A stretch of DNA of 64,000 nucleotides from Flavobacterium sp. YO12 (GCF_004119495.1 NZ_NRQU01000017.1:1-64000); one strand, 5' to 3'; numbered from the stretch's first letter, positions 53,264 through 62,988 are shown. Numbers and translations are program-made. The notes: generated by a model from the sequence alone, not told the origin.

Positions 53264-53297
53264 AAAGCTACTCTAAAAGAATAGAATAGCTTTTTTT
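53264..53297. terminator. Weak hairpin upstream of the DUF6526-like gene
   Basis: AAAGCTA (53264-53270) pairs with TAGCTTT (53287-53293) followed by TTTTCTC. It could terminate rightward transcription. The rest of 53231-53499 is AT-rich with no gene visible. Confidence 0.45.
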
Positions 53298-53499
53298 CTC
53301 AAAAATAAACTAACATAACCAATGTTTCCTTTATCGTAAAAACTTTTTACAGTTTTACTTAGTAATATATTTATAAGTCTTATTAAGTGTCAAATTGTCA
53401 ATATATTGACTTTGATTTATACTAGTAAAATTAGGTTATGTGCAGCCATTGTTTGTTATATCTTGAGTATCAAATGTTATATGATTTCAATATAAAAAA

Positions 53500-53982
53500 T
53501 TACAACGTGCCTATAATTTGCCATTCTTCAAGTTTTGACTGTAATGATTTACTTGCATTTGCAGGACTTGTTGAAGGCAGTGTTATAAGTTGATAAGTAT
53601 TGTGAAGCGTAACATATTTCTTGAAAAACTGTGCCGCTTTTTGACCGTTAAACAGTATGGTTTTTATATTAGGATGTTGTTTTAGAAAGGTTTCAAAATC
53701 ATTCGCGATTTCATTCTTTATAGCGTTGTCTAGACTTCCAACTCGGTCGCAATACTGCAATACATCCCACAAAGCAATTTTATTCTGAAGTAAAAAAGCC
53801 TTTTTTGTTTCGTAATCATTGCTGAAATCTTCATTGAAAATGGTAAACAAAAATTTCCAGAAATTATTCTGATTATGTCCGTAGTACTGATTGAGTTCTA
53901 AAGATTTTGTTCCAGGCATTGTACCTAAAATTAGTATCGTCGAATTCACCGAGCTGATGGGAGCGAAGGAAAAGCTTTTCAT
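53500..53982 (-). CDS. DNA-deoxyinosine glycosylase (uracil-DNA glycosylase superfamily)
   Basis: A 160-residue repair enzyme that removes deaminated bases such as hypoxanthine. The N-terminal motif LILGTMPGTKSLELNQYYGH contains the water-activating region, with FWKFLF next, and the C-terminal motif LPSTSPANA is the base-flipping loop of this subgroup. Length and motifs fit the family closely. Monocistronic. Confidence 0.88.
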   Translation of the reverse strand: MKSFSFAPISSVNSTILILGTMPGTKSLELNQYYGHNQNNFWKFLFTIFNEDFSNDYETKKAFLLQNKIALWDVLQYCDRVGSLDNAIKNEIANDFETFLKQHPNIKTILFNGQKAAQFFKKYVTLHNTYQLITLPSTSPANASKSLQSKLEEWQIIGTL

Positions 53983-54001
53983 TTTATAAAATTAGTAAAA
54001 T

Positions 54002-54047
54002 AAGGTTCTAAGGAGCTAAGATTCTAAGAAAAAAAAGCTAAGAACCT
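54002..54047. repeat. TTCTAAG-type intergenic hairpin repeat
   Basis: AAGGTTCT (54002-54009) pairs with AGAACCTT (54040-54047) around copies of CTAAGATTCTAAG. The same unit occurs at 43817-43840, so this is a dispersed repeat. It directly abuts the end of the oxidoreductase gene and may also terminate it. Confidence 0.6.
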
Positions 54048-54050
54048 TCC

Positions 54051-55250
54051 TCAACGTCCAAATCGATAATACTCTAAATCAGTATTTTTTTTGTTATTGA
54101 TTGAGTCTAAAATAGAATTCATTCCCATCACGCTGAAAGTAATTCCGTTTCCTCCGAAACCTAAAACATAATGTTCATTTTTTTTCGAATTTGGTTTTCC
54201 AAAATACGGCAGACCATCTTTCGTTTCTCCAAAAGTTCCTGCCCAGGAATAATCTAATTTAAAGTCAGAATTCGGGAATCTTTTTTGAAATTGTTTTAGC
54301 AAAAACAGCTCTTTTTTAGAAAGTAGATTATCTCTTCTTTTAGGATCTTTAAATTCTTCGTCGCCTCCGCCCATAATAATTCGGTTGTCTGAAGTAGCGC
54401 GATAATAAAAGTACGGATTTGCTGTATCCCACAGTATGGCATTTTTTAAGCAAAGCGGAATCTCCTCGATAGATTCAGACGCAATCGCATAAGTACTTTT
54501 TAAGTCGACTATTTTCTCATTTAAAGTTTCGGTACTTTCGTAACCTGTACAATGTATAACGTGATCTGCTGTAATGGTATATTTATTTTCTGTTTGAGCA
54601 ATACATCTTCCTTTTTGATTGCTAATACTGACGATATTGGTTCGATCAAAAATCTGCATGCCATTCTGCTCACAGTAATAAAGTAAGTCGCCAGCCAATT
54701 TAAAAGGATCAATAACTGCAGCCGTTTTCGATTCTAATGCAGCAAGAGCATTTAGTCCTATTTTTTCTAGATCCTGCTTGTTGAGCCAGCTCACATCAAA
54801 ACCAAATTGCTTGCGAACTTTAAATTCGTTTTTTAAAAACGGAATATCTTTTTTGAATGAGGTAAAATAAATACTCTTTTTAAACTCAAAACCACAGTCA
54901 CTTTTAATAGTATCAATTATTGTTCGAAGATCAAAAATCGCTTTTTTTCCATTGTTGTAACTGTCTACAGCACATTTTTCGCCTCTAAGTTTTATTAATT
55001 CATGCAAAGGCACATCAACTTCATATTGAAGTAAAGCGGTACTTGCAGCCGTACTTCCGTTGCAAACATCACGACGATCTGCAAGGACTATTTTTTTTCC
55101 CTCAGAAATTAATTTATATGCCATTAAAGCTCCAGTTATTCCGCTTCCAATAATAAGAATCTCAGTGTTGATATCAGAATTGATAGAAGGATAACTATTA
55201 TTCATGGCATTTTTTAAAGGCCAGAAAGTTTCTGTAGAGCGTAATTTCAT
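54051..55250 (-). CDS. FAD-dependent oxidoreductase (DAO family)
   Basis: A 399-residue flavoenzyme. The dinucleotide-binding motif IIGSGITGALMAYKL lies near residue 32, after an N-terminal extension, followed by ADRRDVCNGSTAASTALLQY. The FAD-contacting end LGFGGNGITFSVMGM is near residue 370. Members oxidise amines or amino acids; the substrate is not evident. The downstream gene on the same strand is unrelated. Confidence 0.87.
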   Translation of the reverse strand: MKLRSTETFWPLKNAMNNSYPSINSDINTEILIIGSGITGALMAYKLISEGKKIVLADRRDVCNGSTAASTALLQYEVDVPLHELIKLRGEKCAVDSYNNGKKAIFDLRTIIDTIKSDCGFEFKKSIYFTSFKKDIPFLKNEFKVRKQFGFDVSWLNKQDLEKIGLNALAALESKTAAVIDPFKLAGDLLYYCEQNGMQIFDRTNIVSISNQKGRCIAQTENKYTITADHVIHCTGYESTETLNEKIVDLKSTYAIASESIEEIPLCLKNAILWDTANPYFYYRATSDNRIIMGGGDEEFKDPKRRDNLLSKKELFLLKQFQKRFPNSDFKLDYSWAGTFGETKDGLPYFGKPNSKKNEHYVLGFGGNGITFSVMGMNSILDSINNKKNTDLEYYRFGR

Positions 55251-55290
55251 TTTTTAGATTTATTGTTTTACCGTTTGAATCGAGTTTTTT

Positions 55291-56058
55291 TTAAGACTCT
55301 TTCTTAGCATTTTCTTCTTTTTGTTTTTCCTGTTTTTCTTCTTTAGCTTTCGCTGCTTTCTCTTGTTTTTGTTCTTGCTTTTTCTCCTTTTCCTTCTCTT
55401 TTTTCTTGAAGTAACCTCTAAACAAGAAATTGCTTTTTGCCGCCTCCATATTGTCACTAAAACCTTTTGTTCCCGTTTCTAGATTAGAGAGCGTATTCGA
55501 AACACTGTTTGCCATTTTATCATCACGTACTAATCTTGCCAAAGCACCATTTCCGTTATTCATGCTGTGACTAAAAATGGCTAGCTCTTCAGATATAACG
55601 CCCACATTATCAACACTTTTTTTAACGCTTTTCATAATGTCGTTCATTTCGATACCGTCAATAGAAGCTATTGCACCATTGTCTTCAATAATTTTTTGTG
55701 ATTTGGTGCCGGGAGAAATAGTCAGTACTTTGTCGCCCATTAATCCATCAGAACCAATACCGGCACGAGCATCTGTTTTTATAAATTCTCGTACTTCATC
55801 TTTTATAACCATTGACACCACAACCGAGGAATCATTAATTAGTCTGATTTCTTCAACAGTACCAATGTTAATACCCGAAAAGCGTACGTTGTTTCCAACT
55901 TCTAAACCGCTGACCGTTTTAAACTTTGAGGTAAGGTGAAATGTTGAACCAAATAGGTTTTTTTGTTTTCCAATAAAATAGATTGCGGTTATAAAAAGTA
56001 ACAAACCAATTGTTACAAACATTCCTAATTTCCAAGTATATCCAGATTGTTTCTCCAT
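55291..56058 (-). CDS. MlaD-family lipid transport protein
   Basis: A 255-residue inner-membrane-anchored periplasmic protein. A membrane helix (LGMFVTIGLLLFITAIYF, residues 11-28) precedes an MCE domain (SGLEVGNNVRFSGINIGTVE, then DKVLTISPG). The last 45 residues are an extreme run of Lys, Glu and Gln. It is the third gene of an mlaE-F-D type unit, taking phospholipids between outer membrane and transporter. 16 bases follow the ATPase gene. Confidence 0.9.
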   Translation of the reverse strand: MEKQSGYTWKLGMFVTIGLLLFITAIYFIGKQKNLFGSTFHLTSKFKTVSGLEVGNNVRFSGINIGTVEEIRLINDSSVVVSMVIKDEVREFIKTDARAGIGSDGLMGDKVLTISPGTKSQKIIEDNGAIASIDGIEMNDIMKSVKKSVDNVGVISEELAIFSHSMNNGNGALARLVRDDKMANSVSNTLSNLETGTKGFSDNMEAAKSNFLFRGYFKKKEKEKEKKQEQKQEKAAKAKEEKQEKQKEENAKKES

Positions 56059-56074
56059 GATTTCTAAAGTTTTT

Positions 56075-56854
56075 TTATTTAAAAAACGAACGAACCCATT
56101 TGTCTTCGTCTTTTTCTAATTCGTCATACGTTCCTTCGGCATGAATTACTCCATCTTTCAGCACTATAATTCGATCTGCCGTCATTTTTGCACAAGCCAT
56201 ATCGTGCGTAATTATTATAGCCGATGTTTTTTGTTTCTTTTTAATTTCAAGAATCAGTTCGCTGATTTCTCTCGAAGTAATTGTATCTAATCCAGTTGTA
56301 GGTTCGTCGTACAATATGATTTCAGGTTTTAAAATCAATGTTCTTGCTAAACCAATTCTTTTTCTCATTCCGCCAGAAAGTTCAGATGGCATTTTATCTA
56401 CAGCATCACTTAAGCCTACATTTTCCAGAGCTTCCATAACTTCATTTTCAATCTCTTCTGAAGATAAATCTCTTCTATGTTTGCTCAACGTAAAAACGAG
56501 ATTTTCCCGTACCGACATTGAATCATACAATGCACCGCTTTGAAAAAGAAAACCAATTCGCGCTCTTATTTTGTTAAGTTCATTTTTTTTGAGTTCCAGT
56601 ATATTTTCATCAAAAACAGTTATTTCGCCTTTGTCCGGAGCGATCAATCCAACGATACATTTTATAGTTACCGATTTTCCTGAACCAGAACGCCCTAAAA
56701 TCACCAAATCTTCACCTTTATGTAAGTTCAAATTGATGCCTTTTAAGACTTCGTTATCTTCGCCAAAAGTTTTATGTAAATCCCTTATAGTGATTATTAC
56801 ATCTTGCTTTTTAGTTTTTGATCGTGGTTCTATATTTTCTTTTGTTTTAATCAT
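56075..56854 (-). CDS. Mla-type ABC transporter ATPase
   Basis: A 259-residue ATP-binding subunit. Walker A GRSGSGKS (near residue 55), signature LSGGMRKR (near 160), Walker B ILYDEPTTGLD and the switch His in IITHDMACAK are all intact. GGMRKR is typical of MlaF-type ATPases. It powers lipid movement together with the adjacent permease and MlaD-like protein; the gene starts one base after the permease stop. Confidence 0.94.
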   Translation of the reverse strand: MIKTKENIEPRSKTKKQDVIITIRDLHKTFGEDNEVLKGINLNLHKGEDLVILGRSGSGKSVTIKCIVGLIAPDKGEITVFDENILELKKNELNKIRARIGFLFQSGALYDSMSVRENLVFTLSKHRRDLSSEEIENEVMEALENVGLSDAVDKMPSELSGGMRKRIGLARTLILKPEIILYDEPTTGLDTITSREISELILEIKKKQKTSAIIITHDMACAKMTADRIIVLKDGVIHAEGTYDELEKDEDKWVRSFFK

Positions 56855-56855
56855 C

Positions 56856-57614
56856 TTAAAAAAATAAATCAGTTATCTGTACGGCGAGCATATCGATAAT
56901 AAATATGGTTAACGAGGCTGTTACAACTGCAGAGTTTGCAGCTTTTTCCACGCTTTCGGTTCCATTTGCGGCATTAAATCCTTTAAAACATCCAATCATT
57001 CCAATAAAAAAACCAAAGAAGAAAGTTTTAATTGTGGCAGGAATCAGATCTAAAAATTCAAGAGACTGTATAATCTGTGTTAAGTATCTATAAAAATTGA
57101 CATCGCCATGAATGTTTATTCCAACATAACCGCCAATTATTCCAACAGCATCAGCAAAAAACACTAATACAGGCACCATTAAAGTACAAGCTAAAATTCT
57201 AGTTACGACCAAATAGTTGTACGGATTTATTGCCGAAACTTCCATAGCGTCAATTTGTTCTGTAACTTTCATAGAGCCTAATTCAGCGCCAATTCCAGAC
57301 GAAATTTTTCCTGCGCAAATCAAAGCAGTAATAACAGGTGCAATTTCTCTAATTAAGGAAAGTGCGACCATTCCTGGGAGCCAGCTTTCGGCTCCAAATT
57401 TTACTAACGTAGGACGAGATTGCAAAGTGAGTACTAAACCCATAATAAAACCTGTAATCGCTACCAAAGGCAATGATTTATAGCCAATAACATAACATTG
57501 TTTCAAGAACTCTTTTGTCTCATAAGGAGGAATTAAAACCTCTTTAAAAAACTTCTTTGCAAACAAAGCTGCCTCTCCAATTTCTGTAAATGTATTTTTT
57601 AAGCTCAGAATCAA
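56856..57614 (-). CDS. Mla-type ABC transporter permease (MlaE family)
   Basis: A 252-residue integral membrane protein with five or six helices. The conserved AELGSMKVTEQIDAMEVSAI stretch (near residue 130) and PATIKTFFFGFFIGMIGCF near 195 identify the MlaE family. First gene of the permease-ATPase-MlaD unit; no SpoIIAS-like partner is present, which is usual in Bacteroidota. Confidence 0.93.
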   Translation of the reverse strand: MILSLKNTFTEIGEAALFAKKFFKEVLIPPYETKEFLKQCYVIGYKSLPLVAITGFIMGLVLTLQSRPTLVKFGAESWLPGMVALSLIREIAPVITALICAGKISSGIGAELGSMKVTEQIDAMEVSAINPYNYLVVTRILACTLMVPVLVFFADAVGIIGGYVGINIHGDVNFYRYLTQIIQSLEFLDLIPATIKTFFFGFFIGMIGCFKGFNAANGTESVEKAANSAVVTASLTIFIIDMLAVQITDLFF

Positions 57615-57799
57615 AATGTCTTATTTTAAAGTTGCTTTTGTATTTGAAATCAATATTTTAACAGTTTTTTCTCCTTTTCTAATTATTTACGAAAGTTACC
57701 CTGATAGTTGTTAAAATTATTTACACAACTCTTCTGGAAGTTTATATAATTTTCATTGTGAGTAGATTAAAGTAAAATGATACTGAATAGGATATAACA

Positions 57800-57830
57800 A
57801 AAAATCCCTTTCATTAAGAAAGGGATTTTA
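57800..57830. terminator. Terminator after the glycosyltransferase gene
   Basis: AAATCCCTTTC (57802-57812) pairs perfectly with GAAAGGGATTT (57818-57828). It lies 30 bases past the stop of the leftward gene. Confidence 0.8.
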
Positions 57831-57859
57831 AGGGTTTAATTGAAATTTGGTCAGTTTTT

Positions 57860-60130
57860 CTAAGAGTTTATGGCAAATCCAGTTCGAGATTTTAGCAGCG
57901 GAATTACTTTAGATTGCGATTGTGCAAAATTTTCCATTAATAATCTTGCTGTTAAATAGCATATCGTAGATTCTGCACCTTGATTTAAGTTTACATTTTC
58001 TTTTTCGAGTCCGTCATAACCTCCGCCGCTTACGGGATTATACATAATTTGATTTAAATGATTTTTACCTAAAAACCAGTTAAAAGCAGTTTTCATTTTA
58101 TGTTTATATTCAGGAGTTTTAAACGTACTGTAAAATGCATTTAAAGTTTGAATAGTGTACGAAACATCAATAGGCTGTTCTCCAAATTGTTCTGGTTTTG
58201 TGCCTTTTTGATACCAGTTTTGATTAGAGATTGGTTTGAAACTGCCCTCAATAAATGTTTTCGAAATTAAAAAGTCTAATGAATCTAAAGCCGCTTTTTT
58301 GTAAACAGGTTTATTAGTAATTAAATAAGCGTACAGCATCGATTCTGGCAGAATACCATTTGCATAAGTTAAGTAATTCTCAAACCACTGCCAATCTTCG
58401 GAAGCTGTATTTTCATAATTAGCAAGTAGTTTTGCATTCAATTTATTGATAATCGCTGCCATATATAAATTTGGAGTTGCGGCATAATATAAATACAAAC
58501 CTTTTGTAGCAAAACCAATTGAGCGCGGCGACTGAATAGTTTCGGCCCATTTTAAAGAATTCAATAAGCATTTTGATGCCTTTCTTGAAATTGCTTCTGG
58601 AAGAATAGCAGCAACAGAAATTACTGTTCCTAAAGCCCAAATGGCTCTTGCATTTGAATCTTCTAAATTAACTTCGGCATTTTGCTCGATATGCTCGCGG
58701 TAATCCTGATCGACATAATTAATGAAATTTCCTTTTGGCTTTTGACATCTTTCTATGAAATCCAAATAAATTAAAATGTACGGAAGATCGTCTTTATCCT
58801 GCGTTAGTTTATAATGCATGCAAAAGGCAATCAATGCGCGAGCATTATCATCTAAAGTATAACCGGATTCTAGATCTGGAATAGAAATTTTGCTGAACTG
58901 AATGATACCAAGATCTGTCGTTAATCTTTTAATGTGACGTAATTGTATTTTAGGATAACTGTACTTAATTTCGGCTGGATTTTTAATCAGTTTTTTATAC
59001 GTGTTAATGTGAATTATTGCAGTGTTTTCCCAGGAAGAAGCTCTTGTTTTTCTAAAAGCATTAACTCCCATTTCGTGTCTTAGATTTTCATCCGAAATTA
59101 ATTTAAGCGTCGATTCTGCAAACTGATCTACATTACCAATATCGACTAAAATACCGCAGTCTGAAGTTAAAACTTCTCTTGTATGCGGAATTTTTGAAGC
59201 TACCATTGGGCAGGCACAACTCATCGCGTATGAAAAAGTGCCGCTTACCGCTTGGTTTGGATCTTTTGAAGTGAACAAATAAATATCAGTAGCTTTTAAA
59301 TAATCTAAAAGCTCATCCGTGTCTAAATACTCATTTATAAAACGAACATTATCTTTTAAATTTAAATCTTCAACAAGTGCTTCAAGTTTATTTCGGTACG
59401 CATCAACATCATCTTTTATTAAATTTGGATGCGTTTTTCCAATTATAAGGTAAAGTACATTTGGCTCTTTTTTAATGATTTTTGCCAAAGCCTGTAAACC
59501 GGTTTCAATATTTTTTCCTTCGCCAAGTAATCCAAAAGTAGATAATACTAATCTGTCTTGAATATCATATTTTGCTTTAGCTTGATAAGGAGTTTCATAA
59601 ATTACAATATGAGTGCCGTGCGGTACAGTTGTTATCATGTCTTCGGAAATATCATATTCTCTAATCAGAATTTCTTTAGACTGATTTGTCATTACAAAAA
59701 CGGACTTACTGTAGCTTAAAAGTAATTTTACAAAAGTTCTTAATTCGTTATTCGGATTTGGGATAACACTATGGAAAGTAAAGGTTACGGGTTTTTTTAT
59801 TGTATTTAAAAAATCTAATAAATGGTCTCCGTATTGACCGCCGAATAAACCAAATTCATGTTGAATATGAACTAGTTTTATTTTTTCATCTTTATTGATT
59901 TCACTGGCAGCTTTAGCATAATCATCTTTATTTTTTGTGTTTAAGGTAAAAGCCTGTGTTGAGTTTGTCTTGGGTTTATCGACCAATTCGCAAATTTCGC
60001 AGGTAATCGATTTGCCAAAAACATCAGTAATGCCTTTAATGGTATCTTGAGTATAAGTAGCGATTCCGCATTGCGTGGGAGGAAAAGTCGAGAGAAAAAC
60101 TATTTTTGATTTATTTGATATCGTCTTCAT
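57860..60130 (-). CDS. Glycosyltransferase (GT4-like) with C-terminal alpha/alpha-barrel domain
   Basis: A 756-residue cytoplasmic protein with two parts. Residues 1-370 form a GT-B glycosyltransferase of family 4 type (FLSTFPPTQCGIATYTQDTI, LLGEGKNIETGLQALAKI, ASKIPHTREVLTSDCGILVD). Residues 395-756 form a helical domain resembling an alpha/alpha toroid glycosidase or mannosidase-like fold (LDDNARALIAFCMHY, INYVDQDYREHIEQNAE, GYDGLEKENVNLNQGAEST). This fused layout occurs in Bacteroidota, perhaps in glycan storage or phosphorylase-like metabolism. I chose the start at 60130 (MKTISNKSK); the frame is open to 60151. Confidence 0.83.
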   Translation of the reverse strand: MKTISNKSKIVFLSTFPPTQCGIATYTQDTIKGITDVFGKSITCEICELVDKPKTNSTQAFTLNTKNKDDYAKAASEINKDEKIKLVHIQHEFGLFGGQYGDHLLDFLNTIKKPVTFTFHSVIPNPNNELRTFVKLLLSYSKSVFVMTNQSKEILIREYDISEDMITTVPHGTHIVIYETPYQAKAKYDIQDRLVLSTFGLLGEGKNIETGLQALAKIIKKEPNVLYLIIGKTHPNLIKDDVDAYRNKLEALVEDLNLKDNVRFINEYLDTDELLDYLKATDIYLFTSKDPNQAVSGTFSYAMSCACPMVASKIPHTREVLTSDCGILVDIGNVDQFAESTLKLISDENLRHEMGVNAFRKTRASSWENTAIIHINTYKKLIKNPAEIKYSYPKIQLRHIKRLTTDLGIIQFSKISIPDLESGYTLDDNARALIAFCMHYKLTQDKDDLPYILIYLDFIERCQKPKGNFINYVDQDYREHIEQNAEVNLEDSNARAIWALGTVISVAAILPEAISRKASKCLLNSLKWAETIQSPRSIGFATKGLYLYYAATPNLYMAAIINKLNAKLLANYENTASEDWQWFENYLTYANGILPESMLYAYLITNKPVYKKAALDSLDFLISKTFIEGSFKPISNQNWYQKGTKPEQFGEQPIDVSYTIQTLNAFYSTFKTPEYKHKMKTAFNWFLGKNHLNQIMYNPVSGGGYDGLEKENVNLNQGAESTICYLTARLLMENFAQSQSKVIPLLKSRTGFAINS

Positions 60131-60748
60131 GGGAGTTCTGTTTAAATTCAATTAATAAGTCAGTTAGGATTAATGAATCCATTGTAATTTTAGTAGCGGC
60201 AATATTTTAGGAGTTGTCAAAAACAATTCTCCTAATCCAGAAAATAACATAGTCTGGCTACGTATTTTCAACGCAGCAATCTAGAGGTTTAGTAATTGGT
60301 GTTTAGTTTCGAAATTAATTCCGAAAGAGCATTTTGCTCAAATAATGCAATGCAGGCTTATTAGACTTAGTTTTTGTTTTTGTTGGCGTTTGATGAATCA
60401 AACGTTAATCAACAGAAATGGTAATAAAGAAAAAAAGAAGAACAGTTTAATAATTAGAGATTAGTTTTTTAAGCTAATTAGAGGTTTGAGTGTTCTTCAA
60501 ACAATCTATATAAAATTATTAATCAAGTCTATATTTTTCTTTACAGAATACAATTGAACTGGTGAAAGTAAATTGTGTATCAAATAGAAGTTTCTTGTTG
60601 TTTTTTTTGAATCAACAGAACATTTTATTTTAGTTTTAATAAAAGTATGATTCTTTTTTGAAATGAAAAGCTAAAATTTTGATAATTCTTTTTTGAATGT
60701 AAGTTTTTGATAGTCAGTTTTCTAGTTTTTAATTTTAGAATAGAAAAA
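60131..60748. other. Long AT-rich intergenic region
   Basis: No gene is visible in these bases. The one structure I see is a hairpin at 60209-60233 (AGGAGTTGT with ACAATTCTCCT, one bulge), in the upstream region of the glycosyltransferase gene. The rest is AT-rich and holds the promoter for that gene, but I cannot place it. Confidence 0.5.
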
Positions 60749-61213
60749 CTAGCGATAGGTGTAGTGCTTTTTCGTTATAAATGCTATCGGAATACCAATA
60801 CAAAATATCAAAATTAATATGGAAAGCAATAAAGGAAAGTCAAACTGTTTCGATGGAAGTTTAGGAAATGTAATTGGAAGCACAATAAGATTCATCACAA
60901 TCCAAACAAATATGCCATACAAAATACCAGAAACCATGAAGTTTTTTTGTAGAAAAGGAAAATAAGGATAGATTTTAAAGAAAAAGAAGGCAAAAGAAAA
61001 GGCAATAAAATAATGAAGAAGTAAGCCATATAATGCCATTTGAGATCCGCCAACATAAGCTTCCTGTTTAAAAATACCACTGGCAATTGATTGTAGAATT
61101 TTTACAGCTGTTGTTTTGTGCAGTACTACAGCATAAATTAAAATTGCAGCCAGAATATCTAAAGTTCCTGCCAATAAGCCCGAAGATAAAACAGTTCTTG
61201 ATTGTGATTTCAT
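60749..61213 (-). CDS. Four-helix membrane protein of unknown function
   Basis: A 154-residue inner-membrane protein with four hydrophobic helices (GTLDILAAILIYAVV, LLHYFIAFSFAFFFF, SGILYGIFVWIVMNLIVLP, LLLSILILIFCIGIPIAF). It resembles DUF1440/YagU-like proteins only in topology. It starts 20 bases after the DinB-like gene and is probably in one operon with it. Confidence 0.65.
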   Translation of the reverse strand: MKSQSRTVLSSGLLAGTLDILAAILIYAVVLHKTTAVKILQSIASGIFKQEAYVGGSQMALYGLLLHYFIAFSFAFFFFKIYPYFPFLQKNFMVSGILYGIFVWIVMNLIVLPITFPKLPSKQFDFPLLLSILILIFCIGIPIAFITKKHYTYR

Positions 61214-61232
61214 AGCATAAATTTTATATGAG

Positions 61233-61742
61233 TTAAATTTTCTTTATCGATTTTAAAATTTTGTTTAATTGATTTGTGTGACGCTTTGTATGAACGAGTA
61301 CAAAATTAATCCACTCGTAAATCGTGAATTTGTCAAAACCTGGAACTTGAAAATCAAGACAAGTTAAAGTTAAATCATATTTTTCAGCTGAATCTAATAA
61401 ATCGAATTCAATTTTATGAAGTTTTTCAGTCAGCGTTTTTTTATTGTATTCTTTTTTTTCGGGCTGTAAAAATATAGGAGCATCCATTTTTATGTCGAAG
61501 TTTAAAAAAAGAGCTTCAAGATCCTTGACTTTTTCTTCGGGATTTCGAGTTGTTTTCTCCGTTTTTCCCGCAAAAAGTTCAGGATAACCAGAGCCAGCCA
61601 ATACAATATGCTGTACGGTTTGTCCTGCTGTCCAGCTCCCTTCGTATGGAATTTTATTTATCTCGTTTTCAGAGAATGACGAAAATATTTCGTTTAGATC
61701 ATGAAAAGTTTGTACTATATTTTGTTTAACTGCTGCTTTCAT
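61233..61742 (-). CDS. DinB-like four-helix protein
   Basis: A 169-residue protein of the DinB/YfiT superfamily: helical, with GSWTAGQTVQHIVLAGSGYP carrying the first metal-binding His, and the C-terminal EWINFVLVHTKRHTNQLNKI containing the other His residues (H-x3-H). Such enzymes are metal-dependent thiol or hydrolytic transferases. First of a short cluster of small detoxification-type genes. Confidence 0.85.
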   Translation of the reverse strand: MKAAVKQNIVQTFHDLNEIFSSFSENEINKIPYEGSWTAGQTVQHIVLAGSGYPELFAGKTEKTTRNPEEKVKDLEALFLNFDIKMDAPIFLQPEKKEYNKKTLTEKLHKIEFDLLDSAEKYDLTLTCLDFQVPGFDKFTIYEWINFVLVHTKRHTNQLNKILKSIKKI

Positions 61743-61764
61743 ATTTTTAATCTTTAAGTGATTA

Positions 61765-62136
61765 TTATACTGATGTTATCCACCAAGTATTTCCGAACGG
61801 ATCTGTTACACCGCACGTTCTCCCATAATCCTGATTACTTAAACCCATTAATGAAGCGGCACCATTTTCTAAAGCCTTTTTATAAGTTTCATCAGCATTA
61901 GGAACATAAACAAACAAATTTGCAGTTTGTTTGGGCCAGTCAGTAACTTCATCGGTAATCATTATGGTACTTCCGTTTAAGGTAATTTCGGCATGCATAA
62001 TGGTTCCGTCTTCGCGTAGTGCTTTAGTATGCGTCTCTGAAGCGCCAAAAACGGTTTTTGTAAAATCAATAAATTTTGATGCGCCCGGTAAAATTAAATA
62101 GGGCATTATGGTTTGATGTTCTGCCGGAATATTCAT
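61765..62136 (-). CDS. VOC-family (glyoxalase-like) protein
   Basis: A 123-residue protein with two paired beta-alpha-beta-beta-beta units. It follows the PhnB-like pattern: PYLILPGASKFIDFTKTVFG, MHAEITLNGSTIMITDE, and the C-terminal YGRTCGVTDPFGNTWWITS. Metal-dependent or dioxygenase-like activity is typical; the substrate is unknown. 22 bases upstream of the DinB-like gene. Confidence 0.88.
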   Translation of the reverse strand: MNIPAEHQTIMPYLILPGASKFIDFTKTVFGASETHTKALREDGTIMHAEITLNGSTIMITDEVTDWPKQTANLFVYVPNADETYKKALENGAASLMGLSNQDYGRTCGVTDPFGNTWWITSV

Positions 62137-62214
62137 TTTGCGGTATTTTAAAATTTTGGATTTTAAAATTACAAATTTTTATTGTATTATTTTGTAATTC
62201 AGTTGATTATGGTT

Positions 62215-62427
62215 TTAAAGGAGCACTTCGCAATGAAAACCAAATGAATTTACGAGCTCTATTATTTTGTGGTTTAAAATTTTAGAATCGTTAATTCGCA
62301 GAATTTTATCGCAATCTTCAAGATCAAAATTGATAGCGCTGTTAGGAAAATGCTCAAGAAGCTTTCCCACAATCATTACTGATTGCTCAACTTCTTGAAC
62401 ATTTGTTTTGAAAACTTCTATCATCAT
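62215..62427 (-). CDS. Small conserved protein of unknown function
   Basis: A 70-residue soluble protein (MMIEVFKTNVQEVEQSVMIV, ending FGFHCEVLL) with an alpha-beta pattern like a ferredoxin or HMA fold, but without CxxC. The double Met start gives two alternatives one codon apart. It sits 9 bases after the DoxX-like gene and is probably cotranscribed with it. Confidence 0.65.
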   Translation of the reverse strand: MMIEVFKTNVQEVEQSVMIVGKLLEHFPNSAINFDLEDCDKILRINDSKILNHKIIELVNSFGFHCEVLL

Positions 62428-62436
62428 TTGCAGATT

Positions 62437-62817
62437 TTATAAAGCGATATTTTTATAACGCTCAATTTTGTGATAATAGATATAAGAAACAGCTAAAATC
62501 ACTAAAAAGATTAATGGAAAGAAACCTTGAAAGCCAATTCCATCAACCGCAAAATGGCTGATTGAAGCGAATATAAAATCGAAACCAAATCCGGCATAAG
62601 CCCATTCTTTTACATTTTTAGGAACTGACGGAATCACTAAAGCCAAAACACCCAAAATTTTGAAAATCACTAATGCACTTCCAAAATATTCTGGATAACC
62701 TAAATGTCTGATTCCTTCTTTAGCCAGTTCAGTCTGAGAAGTTAATGCCGGCATAACGCCTTCGAATAGAAAAATAATAATTGTCGTAACCCAAAAAATA
62801 ATTTTTGCTTTTTTCAT
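62437..62817 (-). CDS. DoxX-like membrane protein
   Basis: A 126-residue inner-membrane protein with four helices and the DoxX-like pattern (GIRHLGYPEYFGSALVIFKI, then GVLALVIPSVPKNVKEWAYA and AGFGFDFIFASISHFAVDG). Family members are linked to redox and lipid functions. First gene of a leftward cluster continuing with the 70-residue protein. Confidence 0.83.
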   Translation of the reverse strand: MKKAKIIFWVTTIIIFLFEGVMPALTSQTELAKEGIRHLGYPEYFGSALVIFKILGVLALVIPSVPKNVKEWAYAGFGFDFIFASISHFAVDGIGFQGFFPLIFLVILAVSYIYYHKIERYKNIAL

Positions 62818-62930
62818 GTGGTATTTTTTAAATAGTTATTAGTTAATGTATTACAAATGTAATGATCTTATATTTCTGATAAAATACACATTTACGACTA
62901 TTTTAGGGGCATTTACGACAAGTTTCGTTA

Positions 62931-62965
62931 GTTAGTTGTTAGTTGTTAGTTGTTAGTTGTTAGTT
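62931..62965. repeat. Tandem heptamer repeat, five copies
   Basis: GTTAGTT occurs five times head to tail at 62931-62965. It lies in the 338-base gap between the GNAT and DoxX-like genes, directly before the inverted repeat at 62989. Copy number could vary between strains. Confidence 0.8.
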
Positions 62966-62988
62966 GTTGCTTGGCTTTACCATACAGT

